The translations under genes were made by a program, and so were the position numbers. Shown one piece after another: positions 40,981-51,199 of a stretch of 64,000 bases of DNA (position 1 is the first letter of the stretch; each line of letters starts with the position of its first letter). The stretch comes from Neobacillus mesonae. GTDB taxonomy: Bacteria > Bacillota > Bacilli > Bacillales > Cytobacillaceae. The stretch covers positions 1-64,000 of the forward strand of contig NZ_JAMBNQ010000005.1 in the NCBI RefSeq assembly GCF_023715155.1, written 5' to 3'. Under the pieces are notes generated by a model that made no database searches, had not been told where the DNA came from, and saw only the letters and a list, made by a program, of their open reading frames with translations.

Positions 40981-43557
40981 TTATAATCCCCCCGCTTTCA
41001 ATCTTTTTAATACATCATATAACAACAATGTATTTACCGATGTTTCTGTTTTTACATCCTCCACTTTTTTCACTGTATCCTCCAATGCCGTCCGGATGTT
41101 GTTGGAGTATTGGGCTAATAGATTAGTAACGTTTGATGTGAAAATGTTTTTGTCATAAACTACATAAGTAGCATAATAATCTACAGTTTGGTCGAATAAA
41201 TAATCCCTAACTATTGCTTTATACGCTCCTTTTACAACATTATTTGTACTAAAAGACCAATTTTTATCCATAGTATTTCCTTTTACAATAAATAAAAATT
41301 TAGAAACTGCATATTTTGTTTGGCTTTCATTTGGAAGGCCCACTCTATTTATCTGATAATATCCTCCTCCTGCCTCATTAATAAATGCCGGGGTTACTTT
41401 CTCCCTTAATACAACCCCGCTGCCAACTTCAACTTGAGTTATTCCATTAACACTAATTGCACCCTCAGCACTCACCTCTGAAATAACCGGCGTCGCTAAT
41501 TGGTAACTCAATTTATACGGAGTAAAGTTTGGTGCTTTGTTAGCTGAAACATAAGCCAGTGTTTGGGTCGGTGCATCAGAACCATCATATAGACTTGTCC
41601 ATGCTGATGGTTTACCGTTTACATCAACTGTTTTCACTTTCCATCCGTTGAAATAGGCTTTTATTTCATCTGCAACCGGCGTGTATGTTTCTCCAAAACC
41701 TGAGTCAAAGTTGAATATAGAAATGTAAAAATATCCCGTTGGGTTTGTAATATTGAAGTTATCACCATTAGGTAAACTGAATCCGTATGGTATAATTTTA
41801 CCATCATATTTTGTAATTTTTTGTGTAGTTACATTTTCAGCTATTCCGGCAAAAACTGTATTCGGTAATCTTACGCCTTTATATCCGGTGTAATTGTTAA
41901 AGTATAGCCATCCCCAAGAACCATCCAAAACTATATCCTTCTCAATCGCTTTTCTAACCATGTATTTCCCATCTTGTTCATATAGACGGTCTGAAACGCC
42001 ACCAATTGAGCCTAATTTTGTTTCAAATAATGCATATGATGGGTTGCGTGGCACAAACGGTTTTGCTTTGTCGCCGATAGTTATCATTATGTTTTTAATT
42101 ATGAAACGTCCATCCTTGGCATTGTTGTCAAAATTCACCCTTGTAGCAACCGCATTAGCGGGAATTATAAATGTATTCGTGTTACTTGTTAAAATGTCTG
42201 ACTTAATCAACGTGTTGTTAACATCATAATAAGATGTATACAAACGAACCCCTGTATTTTCATCATCGAAACTCACTGCATACTTTTGATTTGGTAAAGT
42301 CTTTATAAATACATAACTAACCCTTGAAGTACCATATAAACCATCGAAAATTAATTCGTATTCTTTTACATCAACTACCGTTGGATGAAGTGAATCCCAT
42401 GCACTAAATGGCGGCACTAAGTTTTCTCCCTCAGCTATCACATAAGGATTCTGTAAATGCTGGACACCTTCAACTTGAGGATAACGGGCTAATATTTCAG
42501 CTTCGCTCCATGTTACATTAATAGCTTCGTAATGTTCTTTTTTTACCTCGTACAATGGGATTCTTGGTGCATGTAAAATAGCTCCGGATTTTAATTCGAT
42601 TTCTAACTCTACATAATCTGTGTAAATGGTTGATGTCGTTACGCCATCGGATGCATCAGCATACGCTAAGAAATGGACAAAACCCATACTATCTATATTA
42701 TTCGTAGGCGTGGCTGTTTCTTGTTTTATATTTGTAACGGTGCCCTTGGCATTAACATTATTACCTGCGTCTGTAGACCAAGTGCTTGTACTTGCACTCC
42801 ATCTTTGCAATGTTGCCTTATTTCCATTTGGTCCGCTTCCATACCCCCACCAATTGCAAGTAATTTTTACAATATTATCTTTCACCCATTGTATTTTATC
42901 CTCTAACGTACTTTTTGGGATACGGCCAATTTGGCGCTCAATTTCTTGGATGATGTCAAAAGCGAAAATTGTTTCAGCATAATATCCATTTGTCGTTGTT
43001 GAAACACTTCTTGTTGTTCCATCTAATTTAGCAATTTGGTCATAAGTGGGTTGTGCCCCTTCATAACTCGCTTGCAAATTTGATGGTGTTAATAAAGCTT
43101 GGTTACTTATTGGATATGCTTTGTGAGGGTTTTCCATAGTACTTCCTGAAACTTTCCCCTCAAAATTTGCAAGTCTCTTAATAGTGGTTGGTTTCCCCGC
43201 AACGGCAGTAAATTTAGTAATCCCTTGATATTCAACCGAATTATAAGTTAACTTTGTTTTTTTATCTGCTAGAACATAATATTTCAACGGATCCAAATCA
43301 GAGTTAAGCATTGAATTTAATGTCCGGCCCTCGATTTGAATATTTACCGGGGCATTAACGCCGCCATTTAAAACATTTAACCCATGAATCAATGTCTGAG
43401 TTTGCCGGCCGGCTTGCTCCATATTCGCATGTGCCTCAGCAATACCTTGTTCCATATTATTTAAATTTTTTGCACTAACCGGCGTTCCTTGTTGAATAAT
43501 GGCTCCGGTTGTAGCATCTACCACATGGTCTTTCCAATCTGTTTTTGTGTAAACCAT
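40981..43557 (-). CDS. Tail fibre / receptor-binding protein
   Basis: An 858-residue protein with the N-terminal adaptor WKDHVVDATTGAIIQQGTPVSAKNLNNMEQGI, which is common at the start of Bacillus phage fibre or upper-baseplate proteins. Several beta-rich carbohydrate-binding-like stretches follow, and the C-terminus is coiled-coil-like (about 820-858). The size and place, after gpI and before the lysis genes, are those of the receptor-binding protein. The long beta-rich middle is typical of host-range regions. The exact receptor is unknown. Confidence 0.8.
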   Translation of the reverse strand: MVYTKTDWKDHVVDATTGAIIQQGTPVSAKNLNNMEQGIAEAHANMEQAGRQTQTLIHGLNVLNGGVNAPVNIQIEGRTLNSMLNSDLDPLKYYVLADKKTKLTYNSVEYQGITKFTAVAGKPTTIKRLANFEGKVSGSTMENPHKAYPISNQALLTPSNLQASYEGAQPTYDQIAKLDGTTRSVSTTTNGYYAETIFAFDIIQEIERQIGRIPKSTLEDKIQWVKDNIVKITCNWWGYGSGPNGNKATLQRWSASTSTWSTDAGNNVNAKGTVTNIKQETATPTNNIDSMGFVHFLAYADASDGVTTSTIYTDYVELEIELKSGAILHAPRIPLYEVKKEHYEAINVTWSEAEILARYPQVEGVQHLQNPYVIAEGENLVPPFSAWDSLHPTVVDVKEYELIFDGLYGTSRVSYVFIKTLPNQKYAVSFDDENTGVRLYTSYYDVNNTLIKSDILTSNTNTFIIPANAVATRVNFDNNAKDGRFIIKNIMITIGDKAKPFVPRNPSYALFETKLGSIGGVSDRLYEQDGKYMVRKAIEKDIVLDGSWGWLYFNNYTGYKGVRLPNTVFAGIAENVTTQKITKYDGKIIPYGFSLPNGDNFNITNPTGYFYISIFNFDSGFGETYTPVADEIKAYFNGWKVKTVDVNGKPSAWTSLYDGSDAPTQTLAYVSANKAPNFTPYKLSYQLATPVISEVSAEGAISVNGITQVEVGSGVVLREKVTPAFINEAGGGYYQINRVGLPNESQTKYAVSKFLFIVKGNTMDKNWSFSTNNVVKGAYKAIVRDYLFDQTVDYYATYVVYDKNIFTSNVTNLLAQYSNNIRTALEDTVKKVEDVKTETSVNTLLLYDVLKRLKAGGL

Positions 43558-43571
43558 TTAATCACACCCTT

Positions 43572-43868
43572 TCAAACTCTTTTAATTGTGTATTTAAAAG
43601 CGACAAGCAACCCGTTTAATGATGATTTTGAAATACTATCTGGTTGATCATCAAATACCTCACCATCTTGGTCAATCAATTGAAACTTGGTAATAGAGCC
43701 ACTTATAGCATCATTAAAATACAAATAAAAAGTGATAGTATCACCACTTTCTTGGACATTAAATATTGGTGCTGTCTGAGTGGAGCCATTAATAACATAA
43801 CGTCCCTCTTTTATTAATCCTTTTAGCCATTTTTTCATTTTTGTATGGCCAGTTGTACTAATTGCCAT
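43572..43868 (-). CDS. Small tail-associated protein
   Basis: A 98-residue protein starting MAISTTGHTKMKKWLKGLI, mostly beta, between gpI and the fibre gene. Its ATG overlaps the gpI stop (43,868). Such genes encode fibre-attachment or baseplate plug proteins in other phages; I do not recognise the family. It is real by position and coupling. Confidence 0.65.
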   Translation of the reverse strand: MAISTTGHTKMKKWLKGLIKEGRYVINGSTQTAPIFNVQESGDTITFYLYFNDAISGSITKFQLIDQDGEVFDDQPDSISKSSLNGLLVAFKYTIKRV

Positions 43869-44836
43869 TAAGCATTAACCCCCTTTCCTGTTACAAACGT
43901 TCCACAGATATTCATCCATTTGGTAGATTTATAGTAAGTGTGATACGTTTCCACGGATTGGCTGAAATATTCACCTTTTTGTTCGAATATCGCATTATAT
44001 CCTGTTAAGAGTTGTTGTGGCATGAGGTCCCCAGAAATGACAGGATATTTATTTGTTATTTTTATAAATTCTTGTGCAGTGTTTAATGAACCGCCAAAAT
44101 AATTCATAAAATCATTTCTTGGCGCTTTTGAAGGATTAACACTGTCCCCAGCAAAAATAGCTGCTGTAAACGGATAAATAATTGCACTTTTTTCAGTTGG
44201 ATTAGAATTAATTTGGACCTCGCTTGAAATAAATCGTCCAATTGTTGAAACAGAAGGCCATTTGCCAGCATAAGAAACCCCCGTAATTAATTGCAAATTA
44301 ATCTGGTTAGTTTCAACAGTATCTCGAACAGCCTGAATTTGAAAACCACCGTCTCCTTTAAACCAAACTCCTTCTAATCGGGTGCTTTTCCTTTTCGTCA
44401 CGTCAATGAGTCGAAATAGGCGTGCAATATCCGCTTCACTTTTGAATGTTTCATCTGTTTCAATCCTAAAATGAAAAGGATTTCCGCCATATTCAAACCA
44501 TTCTCGAACCAAAGCATTTTTAAAGAAAATACTTGCTACTTCCTCAATTGCTGCAGGTGTACCTTTTAATTGATGCACCAGTTGAGCTCTATCAATAAGA
44601 GCCCTTTTCTCATCAACACCCATTACAGTTTCATAGAAATCAACTTGTTCTTCATAAGCGATAAAATCTAATAGATTGTCGGGAAGACCATCAAATTGCT
44701 TTAAAAGACTTGTATTTTCAAATATCAAACTAAAAATCGGTGTTAAGGCATCTGCCATAGCAACTACTTCTTGATCACTCTTTAAGGCTGGTGGAATAAA
44801 ATCCCGAAGCGCAAAATCGTTTAACGTTTTAATCAT
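43868..44836 (-). CDS. P2-type tail protein I (baseplate wedge)
   Basis: A 322-residue protein with the gpI core in its first 150 residues. The segments DFIPPALKSDQEVVAMADALTP, LPDNLLDFIAYEEQVDF, and KRALIDRAQLVHQLKGTPAAIEEV are the hallmark of P2 gpI. The C-terminal extension is specific to this phage. It overlaps gpJ by 8 bases. It forms the outer baseplate that carries the fibres. Confidence 0.9.
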   Translation of the reverse strand: MIKTLNDFALRDFIPPALKSDQEVVAMADALTPIFSLIFENTSLLKQFDGLPDNLLDFIAYEEQVDFYETVMGVDEKRALIDRAQLVHQLKGTPAAIEEVASIFFKNALVREWFEYGGNPFHFRIETDETFKSEADIARLFRLIDVTKRKSTRLEGVWFKGDGGFQIQAVRDTVETNQINLQLITGVSYAGKWPSVSTIGRFISSEVQINSNPTEKSAIIYPFTAAIFAGDSVNPSKAPRNDFMNYFGGSLNTAQEFIKITNKYPVISGDLMPQQLLTGYNAIFEQKGEYFSQSVETYHTYYKSTKWMNICGTFVTGKGVNA

Positions 44837-45944
44837 CTAAGATTCCCCCAAAAGTAACCGTAACCAGGTTAGACTTAGCGACCTGTGTTTTGGAAAGTGG
44901 AATAAAAGATGAAGGATTCGTGACGGTAACCCTTTTTCCACCAGCAGCTTGGATTAATGAAATTAATTCACTTGAATCAATCCCTCTTCCTAATTTGCTT
45001 CTTTGCCATATCTGATAATCCGTAATTGCCTGAGAAACAGCTGCTTGTACATCAGGCAACAAATTAGATTTTTCCGAAGAAACATAGTAGGTTACATTAA
45101 TGTCATATAATATTTCTTCTGGCTTTTGGACAATTACTTTATCAGTTAAAGGCCTTACTGTTCGGTTGCTTACTTTTTCATAAACCTGATTTAACACATC
45201 TTCATCTGGTTCAGACCCATCTTCCAAAAGGGGTACAATAATCACTGTACCTTCGCTTGGGGAAGAAACAGAAACATCTATGATTAATGAATTTGCCGAC
45301 TTTGCGTGATAAATATAAGCATCCTCTGGCCCTGCCGTACTGTATTGTGAATTAGACCGACGTATTCGGTCTGCATAGGAATCATCATCTTCCCAGTCAA
45401 TTCCGCCATCTGTTTTTACTGTATTGTAAACATTTGAAATCCATGGTAAAGGGTCCACTAAATCTTTAATCTGACCTGGTAAAAATCCGTTTCCTACAGT
45501 TCCTGCCTCTTCACATACAGCTGGTATTTCTACTGTTCCTCCACCTGCGCTTACTGTTTTTTCTTCTGTTGTATAAAAATAAAGATCGTCAATCGATATT
45601 CTAGAACCGATTGCAATGGTAAAATCTTCAGGACTTTCATACTCAAACGCAAATATTGTGGTAGCAGCCACCGGCTCCAATCGAGGAACATTCTTCTTTG
45701 CACCAAGGTGATCAAGATAATTATCAGAGGCATAGGCTAATAGATTTTGTTTACCTGTATAATCGATATTATTGGCCAGCATAGCACCTAAAAAAGCTAT
45801 GGACTGTATGAATTTACGTCTGGGGTCTGCATCGGTTAAGGTGACTCCTTGTAAATTCTCAAACTTTGAAACAGCTAAATTCTCCAATTCTTCAGCATCT
45901 ACTTCCACAAAATCGATATCTGGTAAATTAAACCTTGCCATCAT
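44829..45944 (-). CDS. P2-type baseplate protein J
   Basis: A 371-residue baseplate J/gp47-family protein. Segments include LQGVTLTDADPRRKFIQSIAF, LLAYASDNYLDHLGAKKNVPR, and GGIDWEDDDSYADRIR with SPSEGTVIIVPLLE, which fit the J fold. RBS AAAGGTGGTG. It overlaps the gp25-like gene by 17 bases. It is a wedge component that links gpW and gpI. Confidence 0.92.
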   Translation of the reverse strand: MMARFNLPDIDFVEVDAEELENLAVSKFENLQGVTLTDADPRRKFIQSIAFLGAMLANNIDYTGKQNLLAYASDNYLDHLGAKKNVPRLEPVAATTIFAFEYESPEDFTIAIGSRISIDDLYFYTTEEKTVSAGGGTVEIPAVCEEAGTVGNGFLPGQIKDLVDPLPWISNVYNTVKTDGGIDWEDDDSYADRIRRSNSQYSTAGPEDAYIYHAKSANSLIIDVSVSSPSEGTVIIVPLLEDGSEPDEDVLNQVYEKVSNRTVRPLTDKVIVQKPEEILYDINVTYYVSSEKSNLLPDVQAAVSQAITDYQIWQRSKLGRGIDSSELISLIQAAGGKRVTVTNPSSFIPLSKTQVAKSNLVTVTFGGILDD

Positions 45945-46236
45945 TTATCACCACCTTTACGCGTGGAAATACTTTTCCGTTTAATGGATCTTCTTCAAAA
46001 TTCACTTCTTCCACCTGAATCTCAGGAATATTATTTCCTAAAGTCTCAATAATTTCTGCAATCATAATAGCTTTGGCTTGCTCAGTCGAGTCATCAATTG
46101 GTGTTTCCCGTCCAAACTTACGGTCCATATAGCAAGTTCCAACTACTGAAGAAAGAAGGAATTGAGCATTTTGTAAGATTGCAAGATTTCCATTTGCGCC
46201 GAAATCAATGACCTTTAATGGCGTTATTTCATACAT
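45928..46236 (-). CDS. gpW/gp25-like baseplate protein
   Basis: A 102-residue protein of the GPW/gp25 family, homologous to the T4 baseplate wedge sheath initiator. It has NLAILQNAQFLLSSVVGTCYMDRKFG and the IPEIQVEEVNFEED pattern. It sits in the normal order V-W-J-I of P2-type baseplates. Confidence 0.88.
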   Translation of the reverse strand: MYEITPLKVIDFGANGNLAILQNAQFLLSSVVGTCYMDRKFGRETPIDDSTEQAKAIMIAEIIETLGNNIPEIQVEEVNFEEDPLNGKVFPRVKVVINDGKV

Positions 46237-46243
46237 GCGTCAA

Positions 46244-46930
46244 TCATCCTTTCTTCAAACTTGTATACTTTGAAACTGCCGATGTCCATTTCCCACCGCC
46301 CATGTCATACCAAGGAATATCTGTTTTCTTGATACCATACACAGTGTATTTTTGATTTTTCCTCAATACCTTAACAATTCTTCCTTTTAAGGAAGGAGTA
46401 GCCCTACAATTTAACATACCCACCTTAATGGTAATGACCCCAAGCCTCTTCTTTTTTGACGGAGGAGGTTTTTTTACTTGAGGTTTGGGCTTTGGTTTAG
46501 GCTTTGGTTTCTGTGTCACCTTAGCAACAACAGGCTTTGGATATTCTTTAATATTTAACGTTGCTTCGATAGAAATAATCCGCCCTTTTCCATCCACATG
46601 GTTATAGGTTTCAGTAATATCCTCTATATACCAATATCCTGATGATATGGATGAATTTCCAATGATGAAGGATCCATACTTCCCATTATCACGAAACGAA
46701 CGTAATTTATTTAGTTCGATTAACGGGTTGACACCGAGGTAAGAACTTAATTTGACCTTTATAGAAAGACTATCCTGACCTGGACCAAGAAATTCAGGCA
46801 TCGGCTTTTTTTGATTAATATCATGTACTGACCATCTTGCACTACCGTTTCTTGAAAAATCATTAAATGTAAGGACTTTATTGGACGAAACTTCAAACGT
46901 AACTCCTCCAAAGCTTCCGATTTTACCCAT
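46244..46930 (-). CDS. P2-type tail protein U fused to SH3b domain
   Basis: A 228-residue protein. Residues 1-135 are a gpU-like tail protein (FGGVTFEVSSNKVLTFNDFSR, HDINQKKPMPEFLGPGQDSLS, GYWYIEDITETYNHVDGKGR). Then comes a KP-repeat linker (about 140-165) and a bacterial SH3 domain (about 166-228: GMLNCRATPSLKGRIVKVLRK, then KYTVYGIKK). gpU itself ends near residue 135-150 in P2-type phages. The SH3b part usually binds peptidoglycan, so this may add wall binding to the tail tip. Confidence 0.85.
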   Translation of the reverse strand: MGKIGSFGGVTFEVSSNKVLTFNDFSRNGSARWSVHDINQKKPMPEFLGPGQDSLSIKVKLSSYLGVNPLIELNKLRSFRDNGKYGSFIIGNSSISSGYWYIEDITETYNHVDGKGRIISIEATLNIKEYPKPVVAKVTQKPKPKPKPKPQVKKPPPSKKKRLGVITIKVGMLNCRATPSLKGRIVKVLRKNQKYTVYGIKKTDIPWYDMGGGKWTSAVSKYTSLKKG

Positions 46931-46940
46931 GTTTTTTCAC

Positions 46941-47150
46941 CTACATTCCGCCTAAAATACAGCCTTCTGAAGATTTTACAGGTAGAAACAGGCACCAAAC
47001 ACTGTCCCCAACTTTCGGAAGCCAACCGTCACCTCTATCCAAAATGGATAATTCACCTGTTACCGTCCCTCTATCCTCATGAAAGACTTTGGCTGTCATT
47101 CTATCTGGATAAACCGCTGATACCCGTCCGATTGCTGATATCTCCTTCAT
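46941..47150 (-). CDS. Baseplate spike/OB-fold protein (gpV-like)
   Basis: A 69-residue, beta-rich protein (ISAIGRVSAVYPDRMTAKVF, GWLPKVGDSVWCLFLP) with the features of the OB-fold part of P2 gpV or gp5-like spike proteins, but without the long spike region. The ATG at 47,150 shares a base with the gpD stop (TGATG) and has GGAGGG. The start at 47,168 would lie inside gpD and lacks support. Confidence 0.7.
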   Translation of the reverse strand: MKEISAIGRVSAVYPDRMTAKVFHEDRGTVTGELSILDRGDGWLPKVGDSVWCLFLPVKSSEGCILGGM

Positions 47151-48187
47151 CAATATCCCTCCAGACATTTACGCAGTTCTAAATTGGTTTCTGAACTATT
47201 TCCTACACTACCGCTCACCGACGTAATAATGTATTTTCCATCAAAACCGCCAAATCCAGATAAATTAATGGTCTGCCCTGCGTAGTATGTCAAAAAGCCG
47301 GCTAATTTTAATGAAAAAGTGGTACCATTTTTATTTTCAGCACGTAATTTCTTTTTTGCTAAATTTAGCGCAGCAGCCTTTGACTTTACTTTTTCATTCA
47401 CTACAAGTATCCTATCCGATTCTGGTGGTCTTGAAGGGGTGAATGTTGCCGAAATAGTTTTTACTTTTTTCTTGTTATTTTCCGTCGTCGTATAGGTATA
47501 AGTCACTTTGCAAGACTTATACACATTATTCAATGTGTCGCTTCCTGAGTAATCTATTAACCTAAAATCCGTTCTGGATATGGTATCGACAATTGCTTCT
47601 TTTTCAAATTTCACTTCATCAAAAATAGAAATACTTTTATTTGCAACTTTCAAAGCAAACCCCGAATCATTACAAAGTTTCATCAAAAAAGCAAGATCTG
47701 TTTCACTCTCTTGGTCCACTCTGTCGAAACTCGGATTTTCTTCAACACTAAAATACAGTTTTAATTTATTTTGCTTGGCTATATCCGCTGCTACTTTTTT
47801 AAAAGTCGTATTTTCCCATGAACGTGTTTTCTTTTGCCCCTTTAAGGAACTGGACTGAGGTATAGATGTAGCGTCAACAGTTAATTTATTCGATGGCCCA
47901 CTGATACTAATATCATCAATTTCGAAATAACCTAATTTTCTTTTGGATGAATTGATGCTCCCCCAATCCGGGGAAATATTAAGAGACGCCTCTAATGAAG
48001 CGCCTTTTTTAGGTTTCCAACTATTCATCCATTTTCTTTCACGGTCCCCTAATGAAATGGAAATCGTATCAGCCGAACCCGTAAAATTATCCGTAAAACG
48101 AACATCTGTAATAAAAGGATCAATATCTACTGAAATCGTCTGGTTATTATAAAGAATGTCAGTGGAGATTCTTCTTCCATCCATCAT
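47150..48187 (-). CDS. P2-type late control protein D (tail hub)
   Basis: A 345-residue gpD/gp27-family hub protein. SISLGDRERKWMNSWKPKKGASL, VDATSIPQSSSLKGQKKTRSW, and ESETDLAFLMKLCNDSGFALKV are the standard landmarks, and the C-terminus has FGGFDGKYIITSV. It overlaps gpX by 4 bases. It forms the central hub of the baseplate. Despite its name it is structural. Confidence 0.92.
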   Translation of the reverse strand: MMDGRRISTDILYNNQTISVDIDPFITDVRFTDNFTGSADTISISLGDRERKWMNSWKPKKGASLEASLNISPDWGSINSSKRKLGYFEIDDISISGPSNKLTVDATSIPQSSSLKGQKKTRSWENTTFKKVAADIAKQNKLKLYFSVEENPSFDRVDQESETDLAFLMKLCNDSGFALKVANKSISIFDEVKFEKEAIVDTISRTDFRLIDYSGSDTLNNVYKSCKVTYTYTTTENNKKKVKTISATFTPSRPPESDRILVVNEKVKSKAAALNLAKKKLRAENKNGTTFSLKLAGFLTYYAGQTINLSGFGGFDGKYIITSVSGSVGNSSETNLELRKCLEGY

Positions 48188-48459
48188 GAATCCACACCTT
48201 CCAAAGCAAATTCAGCAGTCTCTTCTTCTTCGTAAGAACCGGTCTCATCAGCAAGATCATCTTCCATCCATTCCGGAAGATTTTCATATTCATCAATTTC
48301 AACTTCCGGGATATTGAGGGTGATTCCAGCTGAAAACATTAGGACCTCCCTGTATTGTTGGTTTTCAGCCAAGATTAAAGGGAAAAGATACTCACTACCT
48401 AATGTTTCGAGGGCGATTTTATCAAATGTATCGCCTAATACGGTTGTATATGTTTTCAA
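48184..48459 (-). CDS. P2-type tail protein X (LysM-like)
   Basis: A 91-residue protein whose first 55 residues match gpX (YTTVLGDTFDKIALETLGS, LILAENQQYREVLMFSAGITLNIPEV), a LysM-like fold, followed by an acidic tail (about 56-91). It lies between the tape measure and the hub gene, as in P2-like phages. Confidence 0.9.
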   Translation of the reverse strand: MKTYTTVLGDTFDKIALETLGSEYLFPLILAENQQYREVLMFSAGITLNIPEVEIDEYENLPEWMEDDLADETGSYEEEETAEFALEGVDS

Positions 48460-48471
48460 TATCCCCGCCCC

Positions 48472-51199
48472 CTACACTTCAAAAGAAAGTCTATTTTTAT
48501 CTTTGTTATACTTCTTCATCATATTCTTGAATTGCTCGTACTGGTCTCCCAGCATTGCTTTTACCATTTCCTTAATATCTGCTCGGTCTGCTCTATCACC
48601 AATATTAATAACAGGTGCAAAAACAAACTGATCATTTGAATCTGTAGCTTTAGGCTCATTAGTTTGTGAAGGATTTTCTGTTTTCCCAAAAGAGAGTAAT
48701 CCTGATAGGATTTTGTTGCTCCTTTTATTGTCATAGACTTGAGTGCCTCCACGAACTTTCATTAGTTCTGGACCTTCTTCACCAACCCAAGCCCATTGAG
48801 AACTATTAACCCTGCCGCCTTTCCAATATCCTTTATAAGGACCACCTTTAGCCATGGATTTAATACCGGGCGTATTAAATACCGTTCCATATCTTGATTT
48901 AATGTAACGAATAGCAGCAACAGCATTGTGGATTGGATTCATAATGTCATTTAAACCCGGCATTTTATAAGCATTAAATGTCGGCATAATTGTTTGCATA
49001 AGACCCATCGAAGGCGTTCCACGTTTCCAGTTACTATCCCACTTATTAATTGTGGATGGACCGGTACGGCCGCCAGATTCTTTCATAGCCATAGTTACTA
49101 AAGCATTAAACCAACTAGCAGGTACACCAGTGATTGCCATTGCCTGAGAAATCCAACTCTTCACATTGCCACTTGCACCGCTGCTTCCCCCGAAATCATT
49201 TAATTTCTTTTTAACAAATCCAATTGCTTTTTCCTTAATCATAGAAAAGGCATTTTTCCCAATAGTACCGAAAATCCCATTCATATCAGGAAAATGAACA
49301 CCATATTTTTCTAAGAACATATTAAAAAGTTTTTTCGGATTGGATGCATAGCTCCACACATCCAAAGCAACATCTTTTGCTTTTCCTGCAGCGTTTTTAA
49401 CACCATTAATAGCTTTTCCTGTACTTTCTTTTACCCACGAATAGCCAGTTTTTAGCGCATTTTTTACTGTTCCTCCAGCATATGCCGGTATATTCAAGGA
49501 ATTTAGGATTGCTTTTGTTCCTGATGCAGAAATGACTTGTGTACCCTTCGGCAAGTTCATCAGGGTGTCATGACCAGGACTTAATCCCAAGTGCCCTTGA
49601 GGAGTACGGTAAAGCTCAGGGCCGCCCCCGTCACCTAGAATTGCAGGTCCTCCTGGATGTCCCTTTGTACCATTCGCATATTGTGGTACTTTCCATTCAT
49701 TGATTTGTTTATCAATTCCAATTTTCCCGGTAACAAAGTTGATTCCTTTAATGACTCCATTAACAACTTTGCCTAGTCCACTTAGAAGTTTATTTCCCAT
49801 GGAAATGGCTCCACTTACTGCTTTGCCACCCATACTTTTAATTCCAGCACCAATTTTTCCTGGTAAAGATGTTGCACCAGTTACAATATGGTCAAACTGC
49901 TGCTTTATGCCAGACCACATATTTCTAGCGAAATCAACCGCTTTAGTCTTCATAGTAGAAAAACCGGATGTAATTTTAGGGATCAAACCAACTACTTTAT
50001 TCCATACCTCTGTAGCTCCTCCACTAAAAAAGGATTTTATTGAGGTCCACATTCCACTTACTTTACCAATAGCACCTGTTGCTAAAGCTTTAATTCCACC
50101 AAGTATTTTCCCGACAAAAAGGAGATTGATTGCATTCCAGACAAATTGAATCGAACCAATAAAAAGTTGCTTGGTGCCTTCCCACATTTTTGAAAAATTC
50201 CCGGTAAATAAGCCGGCGAAAATCTTGATAAGACCCATGATTATGTTTAGTGCACCTTGAATAACGCCCTTCACATTTCCCCAGATTGTATTGATAATAA
50301 AAAGAATTACGGGTGCTAAAAATTTTATTACCGCATTAATACCAGCAAACACATTTTGTACTGCTTTGATGATCATAGGTCCATTTTCATTCCAGAACGT
50401 AGAAACTTGTCCTATTAAGCCAGTAAAAAATGAGACAATATTTGAAACTATGGGAGCTATTATCGTAGAAAGATTTCCTAAGGTTTTACCCAGTCCTCCG
50501 ATAATAGAACCAATGACTTTAAACATTGCTGAATACGCAGATGTTATTTTCTTACCGTTTTCTTGCCAGAATGATGATAATTTATCTCCTATTCCTGCAA
50601 TAAATCCCATCACTTGAGTAGCAGTGGATTTGATATTAGAAACTGGCAAGAAACCAGATAACTTTTTGGTATAAGATCCAAAACGAGAAAAAACAACTCC
50701 AATACCATTCATTGTACCTTCAACAATATTCTTGACGACTGGCATCTTATCCTGAAACCATTGCGAAAAATCAGTGAGTTTCGGAAGTATTTTTTCTCCA
50801 ATCGGTATCAATAAACCTGTCTCTATTTGCCGGCCAATCCCCTGCAAAGCCATTCCCAAGGTGTCATATTTAATTTTCTTGACATCTGCCATGGTATTTT
50901 TCGTCATATCAAATTGACTTCTAACATTACCAAGAGAGGTGATAACCTTCATTTCCAAATCCTCAGCTTGGGTACCAAAAAGACTGACTGCAATGGCATT
51001 TTTCTCAGCAGGATCCTTTACCTTACCAATTGCATTAACTACTTGTTTAAATGCATTTTGTGCAGCAGGTCCACCTTTAGCAAAAGTTTGAGTCATCTTT
51101 TTTGCATTTAATCCAAGCTGCTTATAGGCTTCGATACTTGTTTTAGATCCATCCTTTGACCTGATGTTGAACTCTTTAACTGCATCTCCAACTTTATCA
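48472..51199 (-). CDS. Tail tape-measure protein, exon 2 (with lytic transglycosylase domain)
   Basis: The larger part of the split tape-measure gene. Joined to exon 1 it gives 1143 residues with 236 onward encoded here. It includes a hydrophobic, Gly-rich middle with several membrane-like helices (about 490-640 of the joined protein). A soluble lytic transglycosylase domain lies near 920-1015, with the catalytic Glu E942 in MAMKESGGRTGPS and the MGLMQTIMPTF motif. The C-terminus binds the tail hub region. The frame is open upstream to 51,210 only because it reads into the intron. The protein sets tail length and may locally open the wall during DNA entry. Confidence 0.9.

Noticed and set aside
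42626..42982. 118-codon plus-strand frame inside the tail fibre gene
   Set aside because: Antisense shadow of a well-supported gene, no ribosome site or coupling.
49700..50149. 149-codon plus-strand hydrophobic frame inside the tape-measure gene
   Set aside because: Antisense of the Gly/Ile-rich tape-measure region, which naturally yields hydrophobic shadows.
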